Below are positions 1-5,642 of a stretch of 5,820 nucleotides of DNA, piece by piece. The DNA comes from Geobacter sp. (lineage in GTDB: Bacteria > Desulfobacterota > Desulfuromonadia > Geobacterales > DSM-12255): NCBI GenBank assembly GCA_012026855.1, contig VEOV01000271.1, positions 1 to 5,820 on the forward strand, given 5' to 3'. Every line of letters starts with the position of its first letter. Position 1 is the first letter of the stretch. The position numbers were made by a program, and so were the translations under genes. The notes beneath the pieces were generated by a model. The model saw nothing but the letters and a program-made list of their open reading frames with translations. It made no database searches and had not been told where the DNA came from.

Positions 1-23
1 AGTTTTATCAATAAAGGAATCAA

Positions 24-1352
24 ATGAAGTTTCAAGAGTTCAAGCTACACCCCCAGGTGGCCGCTGGTGTCAGCGCTGCCGGCTATACCACACCAACACC
101 AATTCAGCTGCAGGCCATCCCGATTGTCATGGAGGGCCGCGACGTTATGGGACTGGCCCAGACTGGCACCGGCAAGACCGCCGCCTTTGCGCTCCCTATC
201 CTCCACCGGCTGGCAACAGCCCCACGCGGCAAGGTGCGGGCCTTGATCATCGCCCCGACCCGTGAGCTGGCCGAGCAGATCAACGACTCCTTCCGGCAGC
301 TGGGCAAACAGACCCGCCTGAAAAGCATCACCGTCTACGGCGGCGTCAACGTCAATCCACAAATCAAGCAGCTGAAGGAGGGGGTGGAAATCGTCGTCGC
401 CTGCCCCGGCCGCCTGCTGGACCATATGTCCCAGGGGACCATCGACCTCTCCCACCTGGAGCTGCTGGTGCTCGATGAGGCTGACCAGATGTTCGACATG
501 GGTTTTCTCCCCGACATCCGCCGCATCCTCAAGCAGCTTCCGGCAAAGCGGCAGACCCTGCTGTTCTCAGCCACCATGCCACCGGACATCCGCGCCCTGG
601 CCAGCGACATTCTTGTCGACCCGGTCACGGTCCAGGTGGGAAACACCGCCCCGCCCGTCACGGTCAGCCACGCCCTCTATCCGGTTGCCCAGCATCTGAA
701 AACAGCACTCCTGCTGGAGTTGCTCAAACATACCGACACTGAATCGGTCCTGGTCTTCACCAAGACCAAGCACCGCGCCAAAAGGATTGGCGAGCAGCTG
801 GAAAAAGCCGGTTACACGGCCGCATCACTGCAGGGGAATCTCTCCCAGAACCGCCGTCAACAGGCGCTGGACGGCTTCCGCAACGGCACTTTCCAGATTC
901 TGGTTGCCACCGATATTGCTGCCAGGGGGATCGACGTCTCCCAGATCTCCCATGTCATCAACTATGACATCCCCGACACCCCGGAAGCCTACGTCCACCG
1001 CATCGGCCGTACCGGCCGGGCGGCCAAAAGCGGCGATGCCTTTACCATGGTGACTGCCGAGGATGATCAGATGGTGCGCACCATCGAAAAGAAACTGGGG
1101 GCTACCCTGGAGCGGCGCAAGGTGACGGGGTTTGACTACACGGTAGCGGCACCGCAGAAGGATCAGGAGTTTGCCCGGCCGCCGCGCCAACCGCAGCCCA
1201 GACGCAAAACAGCCGCACCGAAACAGGCGCAACCGCAGACGACAGGGCATAAACCGGCAGCTGCCGGCACGGCACAGCCCCATGTCAGACCAGCTAAACC
1301 GGCGTCAGCACCGGCTGCCCGCCATCCGCGGCGTGCGCCAAGGGCCAGGTAG
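24..1352 (+). CDS. rhlE: DEAD-box ATP-dependent RNA helicase, RhlE-like
   Basis: This is a complete 442-residue superfamily 2 RNA helicase, expected to unwind or remodel RNA in the cytoplasm using ATP (ribosome assembly, mRNA turnover or cold growth). All core motifs are visible: the Q motif with upstream F6 and Q28, Walker A AQTGTGKT (45-52), PTRELA (78-83), GG (106-107), CPGR (127-130; usually TPGR), DEAD (151-154), SAT (182-184), LVFTKTK in the second RecA domain, ATDIAARGID (295-304) and HRIGRTGR (325-332). From about residue 385 the protein becomes a basic tail rich in Pro, Ala, Gln and Arg, typical of RhlE-type RNA-binding tails and probably disordered. The start is supported by AAAGGAA at 13-19. 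Its stop lies 18 bp from the stop of the convergent serine hydrolase gene. The helicase call is secure; RhlE rather than another DEAD-box paralogue is inference from length and tail. Confidence 0.95.
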   Translation: MKFQEFKLHPQVAAGVSAAGYTTPTPIQLQAIPIVMEGRDVMGLAQTGTGKTAAFALPILHRLATAPRGKVRALIIAPTRELAEQINDSFRQLGKQTRLKSITVYGGVNVNPQIKQLKEGVEIVVACPGRLLDHMSQGTIDLSHLELLVLDEADQMFDMGFLPDIRRILKQLPAKRQTLLFSATMPPDIRALASDILVDPVTVQVGNTAPPVTVSHALYPVAQHLKTALLLELLKHTDTESVLVFTKTKHRAKRIGEQLEKAGYTAASLQGNLSQNRRQQALDGFRNGTFQILVATDIAARGIDVSQISHVINYDIPDTPEAYVHRIGRTGRAAKSGDAFTMVTAEDDQMVRTIEKKLGATLERRKVTGFDYTVAAPQKDQEFARPPRQPQPRRKTAAPKQAQPQTTGHKPAAAGTAQPHVRPAKPASAPAARHPRRAPRAR

Positions 1353-1370
1353 TTCTATCCGGTTTCGGTT

Positions 1371-2543
1371 TTACTCCTCTTCCAGCTCCTTCAGCAGCTG
1401 GGGCGAACCAAACGCCTCCACCGCCAGGGTTGAAAGCTCACTGCGCAGCTGGCTGAATTCTGATTTATTGCGGTAATCGAGGCGGGTAGTAAGGAGAATC
1501 ACAAAGATATCGGCTTCCGGATCGACCCAGACAGAGGTTCCCGAGTAGCCGGTATGGCCGAACGAACCCCGGGAAAAGAAATTGCCCCGCGGAGCAGAGT
1601 AAGGCGAGGCGATGTCCCACCCCAGACCGCGGATCACCCTTCCACCCCGGGAAAAGTATGGCGCTGTCATCTGGCTGACAGTGCGCTGCTCCAGCACCCT
1701 TACGCCGTCGACCTCTCCGCCGCCGAGCAGCATCCTGCAGAACAGGGCCAGGTCGCCAGCTGTGCTGAACAGCCCGGCGTGGCCGGCAACTCCGCCAAGC
1801 TGGCGGGCAACATAGTCCTGCACCTCCCCGGTAATCAGAATGGTATCGCCGGCAGTTGAGGCAATTCTGGACATTTTCTCCTTGGGCGGCCTGAAACAGG
1901 TATCCTTCATCCCCAGCGGCTGGTAGAAACTCTTCAGGGCATACTCGTCAAGAGTCTGGCCAGTTGTGCGCCGGACAACCTCCCCAAGCAGAATAAAGTT
2001 GATATCGGCGTAATGAAAACGGCTGCCGATCTCCCCCTTCAGCGTCTGGGCAGCTGCGGCTGCAATCGCGCTCTGCATCGGGCTTGCCGGATTGAGCGGC
2101 ATATCGTTAAGGGCCGATGTGTGGGTGAGGAGGTTAAGCAGCAGCAGTTCATCCCGTCCTTTCCCCTCAAATTCAACCAGCCACTTCTTCAACGGATCCA
2201 CCAGGGAGAGTTTCCGCTCCTCGGCCAGCTTCAGGATGGAGGGGGTGGTGGCAATAACCTTGGTGAGCGAGGCCAGGTCAAAGATGGTGTCAACGGCCAC
2301 CTCTTTGGCATCGCCAGCGGGTGAGACTTTGCCGTACGCCCGGCTGAAATATGTCTTTTTCGCCCCGCCAACCAGTACCACACCGCCGGCGATGAGCTTC
2401 TTCTCCATGGCGGCCTGCATGAGCAGATCGATGCGGGATTGCGGGACAACCTGCCTCAGTGCCGTTGCCGGAGGAAGCTCTTGAGCAAAAAGGGGGAGGA
2501 CTGAAAATGCTGACAACAACAAGAGGGTAACGATAAACTTCAA
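1371..2543 (-). CDS. Secreted beta-lactamase-family serine hydrolase (class C / PBP4B-like)
   Basis: This 390-residue protein has the fold of class C beta-lactamases, DD-peptidases and EstB-type esterases. The N-terminus (1-20) is a signal peptide with a long Leu/Val core and likely cleavage after LFA (A20), and there is no lipobox, so a periplasmic enzyme is expected. The catalytic SxxK is S92-L-T-K95. The second motif is Y178-A-D180 instead of the Y-A/S-N of true AmpC enzymes. The third is H330-T-G332 instead of KTG, within a GHTGYSGTS context that I associate with PBP4B/YfeW-like hydrolases. These changes argue for peptidoglycan-peptide or ester hydrolysis and not efficient beta-lactam destruction; the substrate is unknown. 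The start is TTG, chosen because GGAG lies just upstream (minus strand, 2551-2556), the signal peptide begins exactly there, and the upstream in-frame codons hold no better start. It faces the cysteine-cluster gene divergently. Confidence 0.9.
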   Translation of the reverse strand: MKFIVTLLLLSAFSVLPLFAQELPPATALRQVVPQSRIDLLMQAAMEKKLIAGGVVLVGGAKKTYFSRAYGKVSPAGDAKEVAVDTIFDLASLTKVIATTPSILKLAEERKLSLVDPLKKWLVEFEGKGRDELLLLNLLTHTSALNDMPLNPASPMQSAIAAAAAQTLKGEIGSRFHYADINFILLGEVVRRTTGQTLDEYALKSFYQPLGMKDTCFRPPKEKMSRIASTAGDTILITGEVQDYVARQLGGVAGHAGLFSTAGDLALFCRMLLGGGEVDGVRVLEQRTVSQMTAPYFSRGGRVIRGLGWDIASPYSAPRGNFFSRGSFGHTGYSGTSVWVDPEADIFVILLTTRLDYRNKSEFSQLRSELSTLAVEAFGSPQLLKELEEE

Positions 2544-2573
2544 GTAATCTCCGGAGACATGTATTGCTAAATA

Positions 2574-2619
2574 TTGCCTGGGGCAGTACAGTCATACCCG
2601 AGAACTGTGCCAGAGGCAA
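2574..2619. repeat. Imperfect 46-bp inverted repeat in the divergent promoter region
   Basis: The arms pair as TTGCCT (2574-2579) with AGGCAA (2614-2619), then a 2x2 internal loop, GGC (2582-2584) with GCC (2609-2611), a 3-nt bulge, and ACAGT (2588-2592) with ACTGT (2604-2608), leaving an 11-nt loop. No T-run follows on either strand and both flanking genes start here, so it is not an intrinsic terminator. It could be an operator shared by the divergent genes or a 5' leader hairpin of the downstream plus-strand transcript. Confidence 0.5.
2591..2619 (-). promoter_or_regulatory. Weak candidate sigma-70 promoter for the serine hydrolase gene
   Basis: On the minus strand TTGCCT (2619-2614) and TATGAC (2596-2591) are separated by exactly 17 nt and lie about 50 nt upstream of the TTG start. 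The match to consensus is only partial. The elements sit inside the imperfect hairpin at 2574-2619. This is inference from spacing and sequence alone. Confidence 0.25.
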
Positions 2620-2643
2620 CCCCCTTTACGCCAGCACCGTGGC

Positions 2644-2651
2644 AAAGGAGG
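2644..2651 (+). promoter_or_regulatory. Strong ribosome binding site deciding a GTG start
   Basis: AAAGGAGG ends 7 nt before GTG at 2659, whereas the first in-frame ATG (2668) is 16 nt away. The spacing therefore favours GTG as the real start of the cysteine-cluster protein. Confidence 0.75.
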
Positions 2652-2658
2652 CTAACCG

Positions 2659-2937
2659 GTGGAAACCATGAAAGAATCACCCTTAACCTGCCGAACCGGC
2701 TGTGCAGCCTGCTGCATTGCCCCGTCAATCTCCTCCCCCATTCCGGGCATGCCCCTGGGCAAGCCGGCCGGCATCCGCTGCAGCCAGCTGACAGACGACA
2801 ACCACTGCCGTATCTTCGGCCTTGACGAGCGCCCGGCGGTCTGCAGCAGCCTGCAGCCATCGCTGCAGATGTGCGGCAACACCCAATCCGAAGCACTGGC
2901 ATACCTGGAGCAGCTGGAACTGGCAACAGCTCCGTAA
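2659..2937 (+). CDS. YkgJ-family cysteine cluster protein (UPF0153)
   Basis: This 92-residue cytoplasmic protein resembles the YkgJ/CxxCxxCC zinc- or iron-binding family, though no biochemical role is established for most members. Eight cysteines are visible: C11, C15, C18, C19, C41, C50, C62 and C72. The first four form the family signature CxxxCxxCC. The segment APSISSPIPGMPLGKPAG (21-38) and the CRIFGxxERPxVCSS block (50-64) are what I recall as the typical short-form sequence, so the gene appears intact. Cysteine spacing suggests a bound metal ion or Fe-S cluster, which is inference. It starts at GTG behind a strong AAAGGAGG. The outer-membrane protein gene begins 40 nt after its stop, with only a weak inverted repeat (CCCC at 2947-2950 against GGGG at 2967-2970) between them, so co-transcription is likely; no functional link is evident. 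Confidence 0.85.
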   Translation: METMKESPLTCRTGCAACCIAPSISSPIPGMPLGKPAGIRCSQLTDDNHCRIFGLDERPAVCSSLQPSLQMCGNTQSEALAYLEQLELATAP

Positions 2938-2977
2938 AGGCCGGCTCCCCATAGCACACCATCCTAGGGGGTTCCAT

Positions 2978-3466
2978 ATGACACGGTCACGCACCAATGC
3001 AGCCAAAACGGCAGTCATAACCCTGATCATGCTGCTTGCAGGCCTGTTGCCCGCCACAGTGCAGTCCGCTGAGGAGACAGCTGGCGCCAAAGAACCTGCC
3101 AGGAACGCGGTCTTTGGCGAACTGCTCGGCCAATCGGTAGGGCTTGGTGTCTACTACGAGCGAATGGTAAGTGATAACTTTGCGGCCAGGGCGGGGGTGT
3201 CGACACTGATAGTCGGCTACGGCATTCCGTTAGGGGTCAGCTATCTCTCTTCGGGAAACCATAAATTCGAACTGGGAGGCGGAGCGACCTATCTTGAAAT
3301 CACAGACTGGGTCGGAATGCATCGGGGGTTGATCGGTTCTGCAAACATCGGCTACCGCTATCAGCGGGAGCAGCCCGGCTTCATGATGCGGGCAGCCTAC
3401 ACCCCCCTCTTCGGCCGCGAAGGGGTTGTCTCACTTGTGGGGATCAGCCTGGGGCGAGCATTCTGA
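2978..3466 (+). CDS. Small outer-membrane beta-barrel protein, function unknown
   Basis: This 162-residue protein begins at ATG 2978, preceded by AGGGGG (2966-2971) at 6 nt. The open frame extends upstream to 2822, but that part overlaps the cysteine-cluster gene and lacks secretion features, whereas at 2978 a clear signal peptide begins: basic residues R3, R5 and K10, a hydrophobic core at 11-26, and probable cleavage near VQS (28-30). The mature part (about 132 residues) alternates polar and hydrophobic residues in about eight segments (roughly 45-50, 53-62, 67-75, 83-90, 95-106, 118-129, 135-142, 150-162). It ends in phenylalanine (GISLGRAF), the C-terminal signal read by the BAM complex. 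This fits an eight-stranded outer-membrane barrel. The part around GVYYERMVSDNFAARAG recalls unnamed barrel proteins annotated in other Gram-negative bacteria; no substrate or enzymatic residues are evident. It is probably co-transcribed with the gene before it and converges on the MarR gene. Confidence 0.75.
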   Translation: MTRSRTNAAKTAVITLIMLLAGLLPATVQSAEETAGAKEPARNAVFGELLGQSVGLGVYYERMVSDNFAARAGVSTLIVGYGIPLGVSYLSSGNHKFELGGGATYLEITDWVGMHRGLIGSANIGYRYQREQPGFMMRAAYTPLFGREGVVSLVGISLGRAF

Positions 3467-3479
3467 TACCAGGTCACCA

Positions 3480-3977
3480 TTATGCTTGTCCCTGTGCAGG
3501 AATATTGACTTCTGAAGAGAGCAGCAGCTGGGGCGCCAGTCCTTGCGCACCTAGAATTACCACCAACTCCTCCATACCATCAGCCACCCTTGAGAGTTTT
3601 TCACTAGTAAGGCCTTCCAACCCTTCGACTATCATTTCCTGAGGGACCTCTGGAGCAGACCGCAACAGCCTCCTGCCAGCCTCTGTCAGCCTGATTTCCA
3701 CCACACGCCTGTCCTGCTCTGAGCGGTCACGTACCACTAACCCCCTGTTCACAAGACGATCGATAAGGCCTACAACAGTAGCCGGATGCAGATACATGCG
3801 CCTTGCCAACTCGGATGGTTTGATGGGCTCAGCCCCGGCTATGGTCTTGATTGCCCATAGTTGAGACCCGGTAAGCCCGGTCTCGCGCTCCACATGTTTG
3901 GAGTGCTCATTCAGTACCTGAAAAAAGCGCCTGATATTGTCAACAATGTTGGCGACCTGCGCCGGGTTGCGTGCCAT
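3480..3977 (-). CDS. MarR-family transcriptional regulator
   Basis: This 165-residue protein is the usual size for a dimeric MarR-type winged helix-turn-helix repressor. An N-terminal dimerisation helix (about 8-32) leads into GLTGSQLWAI (34-43). The helix-turn-helix follows at about 54-78, with recognition helix HPATVVGLIDRLVNRG (64-79). The beta-wing carries the family signature D89-R90-R91 within DRRVVEIRLTEAG, and a C-terminal dimerisation helix lies around 120-145. The tail after about residue 145 (ending PAQGQA) is slightly longer than in many members. The ATG at 3977 is preceded on the minus strand by GAGG (3985-3982), 4 nt away, a short but workable spacing. MarR proteins commonly repress themselves and a divergent gene, so its candidate targets are itself and the small gene at 4346. 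The ligand is unknown. It converges with the outer-membrane gene, with 13 bp between stops. Confidence 0.92.
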   Translation of the reverse strand: MARNPAQVANIVDNIRRFFQVLNEHSKHVERETGLTGSQLWAIKTIAGAEPIKPSELARRMYLHPATVVGLIDRLVNRGLVVRDRSEQDRRVVEIRLTEAGRRLLRSAPEVPQEMIVEGLEGLTSEKLSRVADGMEELVVILGAQGLAPQLLLSSEVNIPAQGQA

Positions 3978-4032
3978 TTAACCTCATTTGATGCCGATGG
4001 ATTTGACCCACGGGAAATAACCAGCCATGCTG

Positions 4033-4068
4033 TGACAATACCGGCAGACAATATAACGATTTTTGTCA
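4033..4068. repeat. Inverted repeat upstream of the MarR gene, candidate operator
   Basis: TGACAA (4033-4038) and TTGTCA (4063-4068) are perfect 6-bp inverted arms 24 nt apart. A third half-site, GACAA, lies between them (4047-4051) and forms its own inverted pair with TTGTC (4063-4067) across 11 nt. The cluster is about 56-91 bp upstream of the MarR start codon. The minus-strand reading of 4064-4069 is TTGACA, a perfect -35 hexamer, but I find no -10 at normal spacing. MarR autoregulation is common in the family; binding here is inference. Confidence 0.35.
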
Positions 4069-4230
4069 AAAGTGAAGAGCATGATTAAAACCCATCTCAT
4101 CCGGAGCCAGAACAACTGATTATTTGCTCAACAATTACACGAAGTTGAACACAAAAGCAAAACATTTACAACCATAATACATCAACAATTTCAGCCTGGT
4201 AGCGAATCCGGTCGATTTCATAAAAATATG

Positions 4231-4259
4231 TTGCGCAGCGAATAAAAAGTTGTTATATA
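4231..4259 (+). promoter_or_regulatory. Candidate sigma-70 promoter for the small gene at 4346
   Basis: TTGCGC (4231-4236) and TATATA (4254-4259) are 17 nt apart. The -10 match is fair and the -35 matches only in its TTG. A start near 4266 would give an 80-nt leader to the ATG at 4346. It may also drive the IclR gene downstream, because I see no clear terminator between the two genes. Confidence 0.35.
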
Positions 4260-4286
4260 AATACTTAGGTATAGCAAATAGTATTT
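4259..4286. repeat. AAATACT / AGTATTT inverted repeat, candidate operator
   Basis: The arms AAATACT (4259-4265) and AGTATTT (4280-4286) are perfect over 7 bp, with a 14-nt spacer, so their centres are 21 bp apart, about two helical turns. A shorter palindrome, ATAC-TTAG-GTAT (4261-4272), uses the left arm. The element touches the 3' edge of the candidate -10 box and covers the predicted transcription start, the classic place for a repressor. MarR or IclR are possible binders, but nothing here identifies which. Confidence 0.4.
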
Positions 4287-4345
4287 TATTACATATTATA
4301 GTCAAGCACCAAATGTTTGTTGTGCCGATTTAATTGGACACTTCT

Positions 4346-4660
4346 ATGAACAGGAAAATATTATTAAGCACAATTTTCATCGCATCTTTCTTCCTCGTCT
4401 TCCTGGGGATGCGAACCCCTAACCTTTCCGGACCAGGTGCGCCAAAACAGCAACCGCGCGCCATCATTGAAAACGTTACCAGTAAACCGCTTGATGCAGG
4501 CAACTATTCAGTTGATGACTTCGCCTGCGTCGTACCGGTCTTCAAAGCATCTCCCAGCCAACGCGCAGTCATATTCAAGGATATACCAGTTCTTGTTGCC
4601 CATTCATTCACCCACCCGGCACTTACTATCGCCCGTGCCCCGCCTGCCCCTTCAGCCTAA
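4346..4660 (+). CDS. Small hypothetical protein with N-terminal membrane segment
   Basis: I do not recognise this 104-residue protein. It begins with a signal-anchor or signal peptide: basic N-terminus (MNRK) followed by about 18 hydrophobic residues (5-22, ILLSTIFIASFFLVFLGM). No typical AxA cleavage site or lipobox follows, so it may stay anchored with its remainder outside the cytoplasm. The rest is unremarkable, with one cysteine in the VDDFACVVPVF stretch and a Pro/Ala-rich C-terminus (ARAPPAPSA). The start is taken at ATG 4346 because the hydrophobic segment begins there. A TTG four codons upstream (4334) is possible, and the only ribosome-binding match, GGA at 4336-4338, suits ATG better at 7 nt. 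It precedes the IclR gene by 98 nt on the same strand. Short length, weak ribosome binding site and lack of recognisable relatives leave some doubt that it is translated. Confidence 0.5.
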   Translation: MNRKILLSTIFIASFFLVFLGMRTPNLSGPGAPKQQPRAIIENVTSKPLDAGNYSVDDFACVVPVFKASPSQRAVIFKDIPVLVAHSFTHPALTIARAPPAPSA

Positions 4661-4664
4661 ATCC

Positions 4665-4711
4665 GAAACAGCAGCTTCAGTCAGCAGCAGCTTCTGTACG
4701 CATTCTGTTTC
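4665..4711. repeat. Short inverted and direct repeats upstream of the IclR gene
   Basis: GAAACAG (4665-4671) and CTGTTTC (4705-4711) are perfect 7-bp inverted arms around a 33-nt spacer. The spacer holds a 10-bp direct repeat, CAGCAGCTTC, at 4669-4678 and 4685-4694. The block lies between the small gene and the IclR ribosome binding site. No U-tract follows, so it is not a standard terminator; it could be an autoregulatory site for IclR or chance in low-complexity CAG-rich sequence. Confidence 0.35.
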
Positions 4712-4758
4712 ACCTTGATGCAGCAGTACAACATTCATGCTTTGGAAGAGGTCTCAAC

Positions 4759-5529
4759 ATGAAACTTGAAAGCCCTCCGGACTACTCTGTCCGCACCGTG
4801 GACATGGCCTTCGATACTCTGGAATTAATCATAGCATCTGATCCGACGCAGATAACCGTTACCCATCTTTGCTGTTCGCTGGGAATCAGCAGAAACAAGG
4901 CATATCGCCTGTTAGCGACACTTGAGAAAAGAGGCATTGTCGAAAAGGAAGCCCGTAGTGGCAATTACCAGCTGGGGATCAGTGCCGTGGGGCTGTCGCA
5001 AAAAATCCTCAACAGCACAAATCTCATCAAGCACTCCCATCCGGTCATTGAAAATCTGGCGAAAAAGCATGATGAAGCTGTCTACATGACCGTTCTCAAG
5101 GATGACGAAGTGCTGTTTCTGGACATGGCGGACTGTGAACAAAGGGTAAAGGCTGAAGTGCTTATCGGCAGAAGTTTTCCCTTTTTCAGCAATGCTGCCG
5201 GCAAGGTAATCAAGGCCCTGGAAACCAGGGAGATTGAAAAGCTCTTTAAGAAGCTGAAAAGCAGAAAAACCCCCTGTGACGTTAATTTACTGGAAGCAGA
5301 ACTGGATAACATCAGAAAGGCAGGGGTAGCAGTTGATTTTAACGGTCTGGGTGAAGGGGTCATCAGTGTGGCTGTGGCCGTCAAGGATTACGCCGGCAAG
5401 GTTGTCGGGGCCATAACCATGTTGGGGCCATCGTTCAGGATGCTGTCCGAGAGGCTGGAAAACGAAATTATTCCATCACTGATTGAGGGAGCAGACATGC
5501 TTTCCATGAAGTTCGGTTACGCTAAGTAA
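4759..5529 (+). CDS. IclR-family transcriptional regulator
   Basis: This 256-residue protein has the normal IclR length and two-domain order. The N-terminal winged helix-turn-helix covers about 9-75: SVRTVDMAFDTLELI (helix 1), the recognition region around SRNKAYRLLATLEKRG (44-59), and the wing ending in YQLG (70-73). The effector-binding domain fills about 80-250, with family-typical blocks EAVYMTVLKDDEVLFLD, the FFSNAAGKVIKAL segment, and GEGVISVAVAVKDYAGKVVGAITMLG near the C-terminus. Such domains bind small carboxylic or aromatic acids, but the ligand cannot be read from sequence. ATG 4759 is supported by GAGG (4748-4751) at 7 nt. It sits directly upstream of a DUF485 gene, normally paired with an acetate/solute symporter, so control of that uptake operon in response to acetate or a related metabolite is a reasonable inference. 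It could be co-transcribed with the small gene before it. Confidence 0.93.
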   Translation: MKLESPPDYSVRTVDMAFDTLELIIASDPTQITVTHLCCSLGISRNKAYRLLATLEKRGIVEKEARSGNYQLGISAVGLSQKILNSTNLIKHSHPVIENLAKKHDEAVYMTVLKDDEVLFLDMADCEQRVKAEVLIGRSFPFFSNAAGKVIKALETREIEKLFKKLKSRKTPCDVNLLEAELDNIRKAGVAVDFNGLGEGVISVAVAVKDYAGKVVGAITMLGPSFRMLSERLENEIIPSLIEGADMLSMKFGYAK

Positions 5530-5546
5530 GCAGACAGGAGCAGCAC

Positions 5547-5555
5547 TGTTACACT
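5547..5555 (+). promoter_or_regulatory. Possible extended -10 promoter for the DUF485 gene
   Basis: TG (5547-5548), one base, then TACACT (5550-5555) matches the extended -10 pattern. No good -35 is visible at 17 nt, which could fit an activator-dependent promoter. A start near 5562 would leave a leader of about 96 nt. The A/T-rich stretch TAAAAATTTTA follows immediately (5555-5565). Confidence 0.25.
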
Positions 5556-5564
5556 AAAAATTTT

Positions 5565-5642
5565 ATGAAAGGAGGCTACAGAGGACATCAGAGTTTTCAA
5601 GGGCCGGGACGCCGACCCGCAACGGATCTGAACAACAAATGA
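5565..5642 (+). CDS. Possible 25-codon leader ORF, doubtful
   Basis: An ATG at 5565 opens a 25-codon frame (MKGGYRGHQSFQGPGRRPATD, then LNNK) that stops with TGA at 5640-5642, where the stop overlaps the second ATGAAAGGAG 10-mer and abuts the DUF485 ribosome binding site. Its end 15 nt before the DUF485 ATG would suit translational coupling. Against it, no Shine-Dalgarno precedes the ATG (AAAAATTTT lies there) and the peptide resembles nothing I know. It is probably chance. Confidence 0.15.
   Translation: MKGGYRGHQSFQGPGRRPATDLNNK

Larger units (their letters stand above)
3978..4345. other. 368-bp AT-rich divergent intergenic region
   Basis: This is the longest gene-free stretch in the window and is visibly richer in A/T than the flanking genes, especially from about 4110 on. 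I see no convincing coding frame or RNA gene. It holds repeated short motifs: GACAATA at 4034-4040 and 4047-4053, TCAACAATT at 4128-4136 and 4182-4190, TCAAC/GTTGA arms at 4128-4132 and 4144-4148, and a longer inverted repeat at 4259-4286. It must contain the promoters of the MarR gene (leftward) and probably of the small gene (rightward). Confidence 0.7.

Noticed and set aside
825..1283. Long minus-strand open frame (152 codons) inside the helicase gene, and similar ones at 45-455 and 335-661
   Set aside because: They lie opposite a helicase gene with every motif intact. Such frames are expected opposite GC-rich coding sequence, and their translations show no domain or signal.
1371..2543. 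Antibiotic-resistance beta-lactamase
   Set aside because: The YxN and KTG motifs are replaced by YAD and HTG, typical of related peptidases and esterases.
2822..2977. Longer N-terminus for the barrel protein
   Set aside because: It overlaps the cysteine-cluster gene, lacks a good ribosome binding site, and would bury a clear signal peptide.
2725..3090. Minus-strand frames over the cysteine-cluster and barrel genes (2567-2977, 2652-2957, 2725-3090)
   Set aside because: They are antisense shadows of two genes that have ribosome binding sites and recognisable features; the products are Cys/Arg/Gly-rich without family resemblance.
3861..4088. Plus-strand 75-codon frame spanning the start of the MarR gene and its leader
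   Set aside because: It is half antisense to MarR, has no ribosome binding site of note, and its translation has no recognisable feature.
4437..4718. Alternative 93-codon frame overlapping the small hypothetical gene
   Set aside because: It is Ser/Pro-rich and low in complexity, starts inside the other frame, and lacks the signal segment; the frame at 4346-4660 is the better choice.
5580..5640. GEMM-type or other riboswitch in the DUF485 leader
   Set aside because: The conserved GEMM blocks and a strong stem are missing; only a 4-bp CGGG/CCCG stem is seen.
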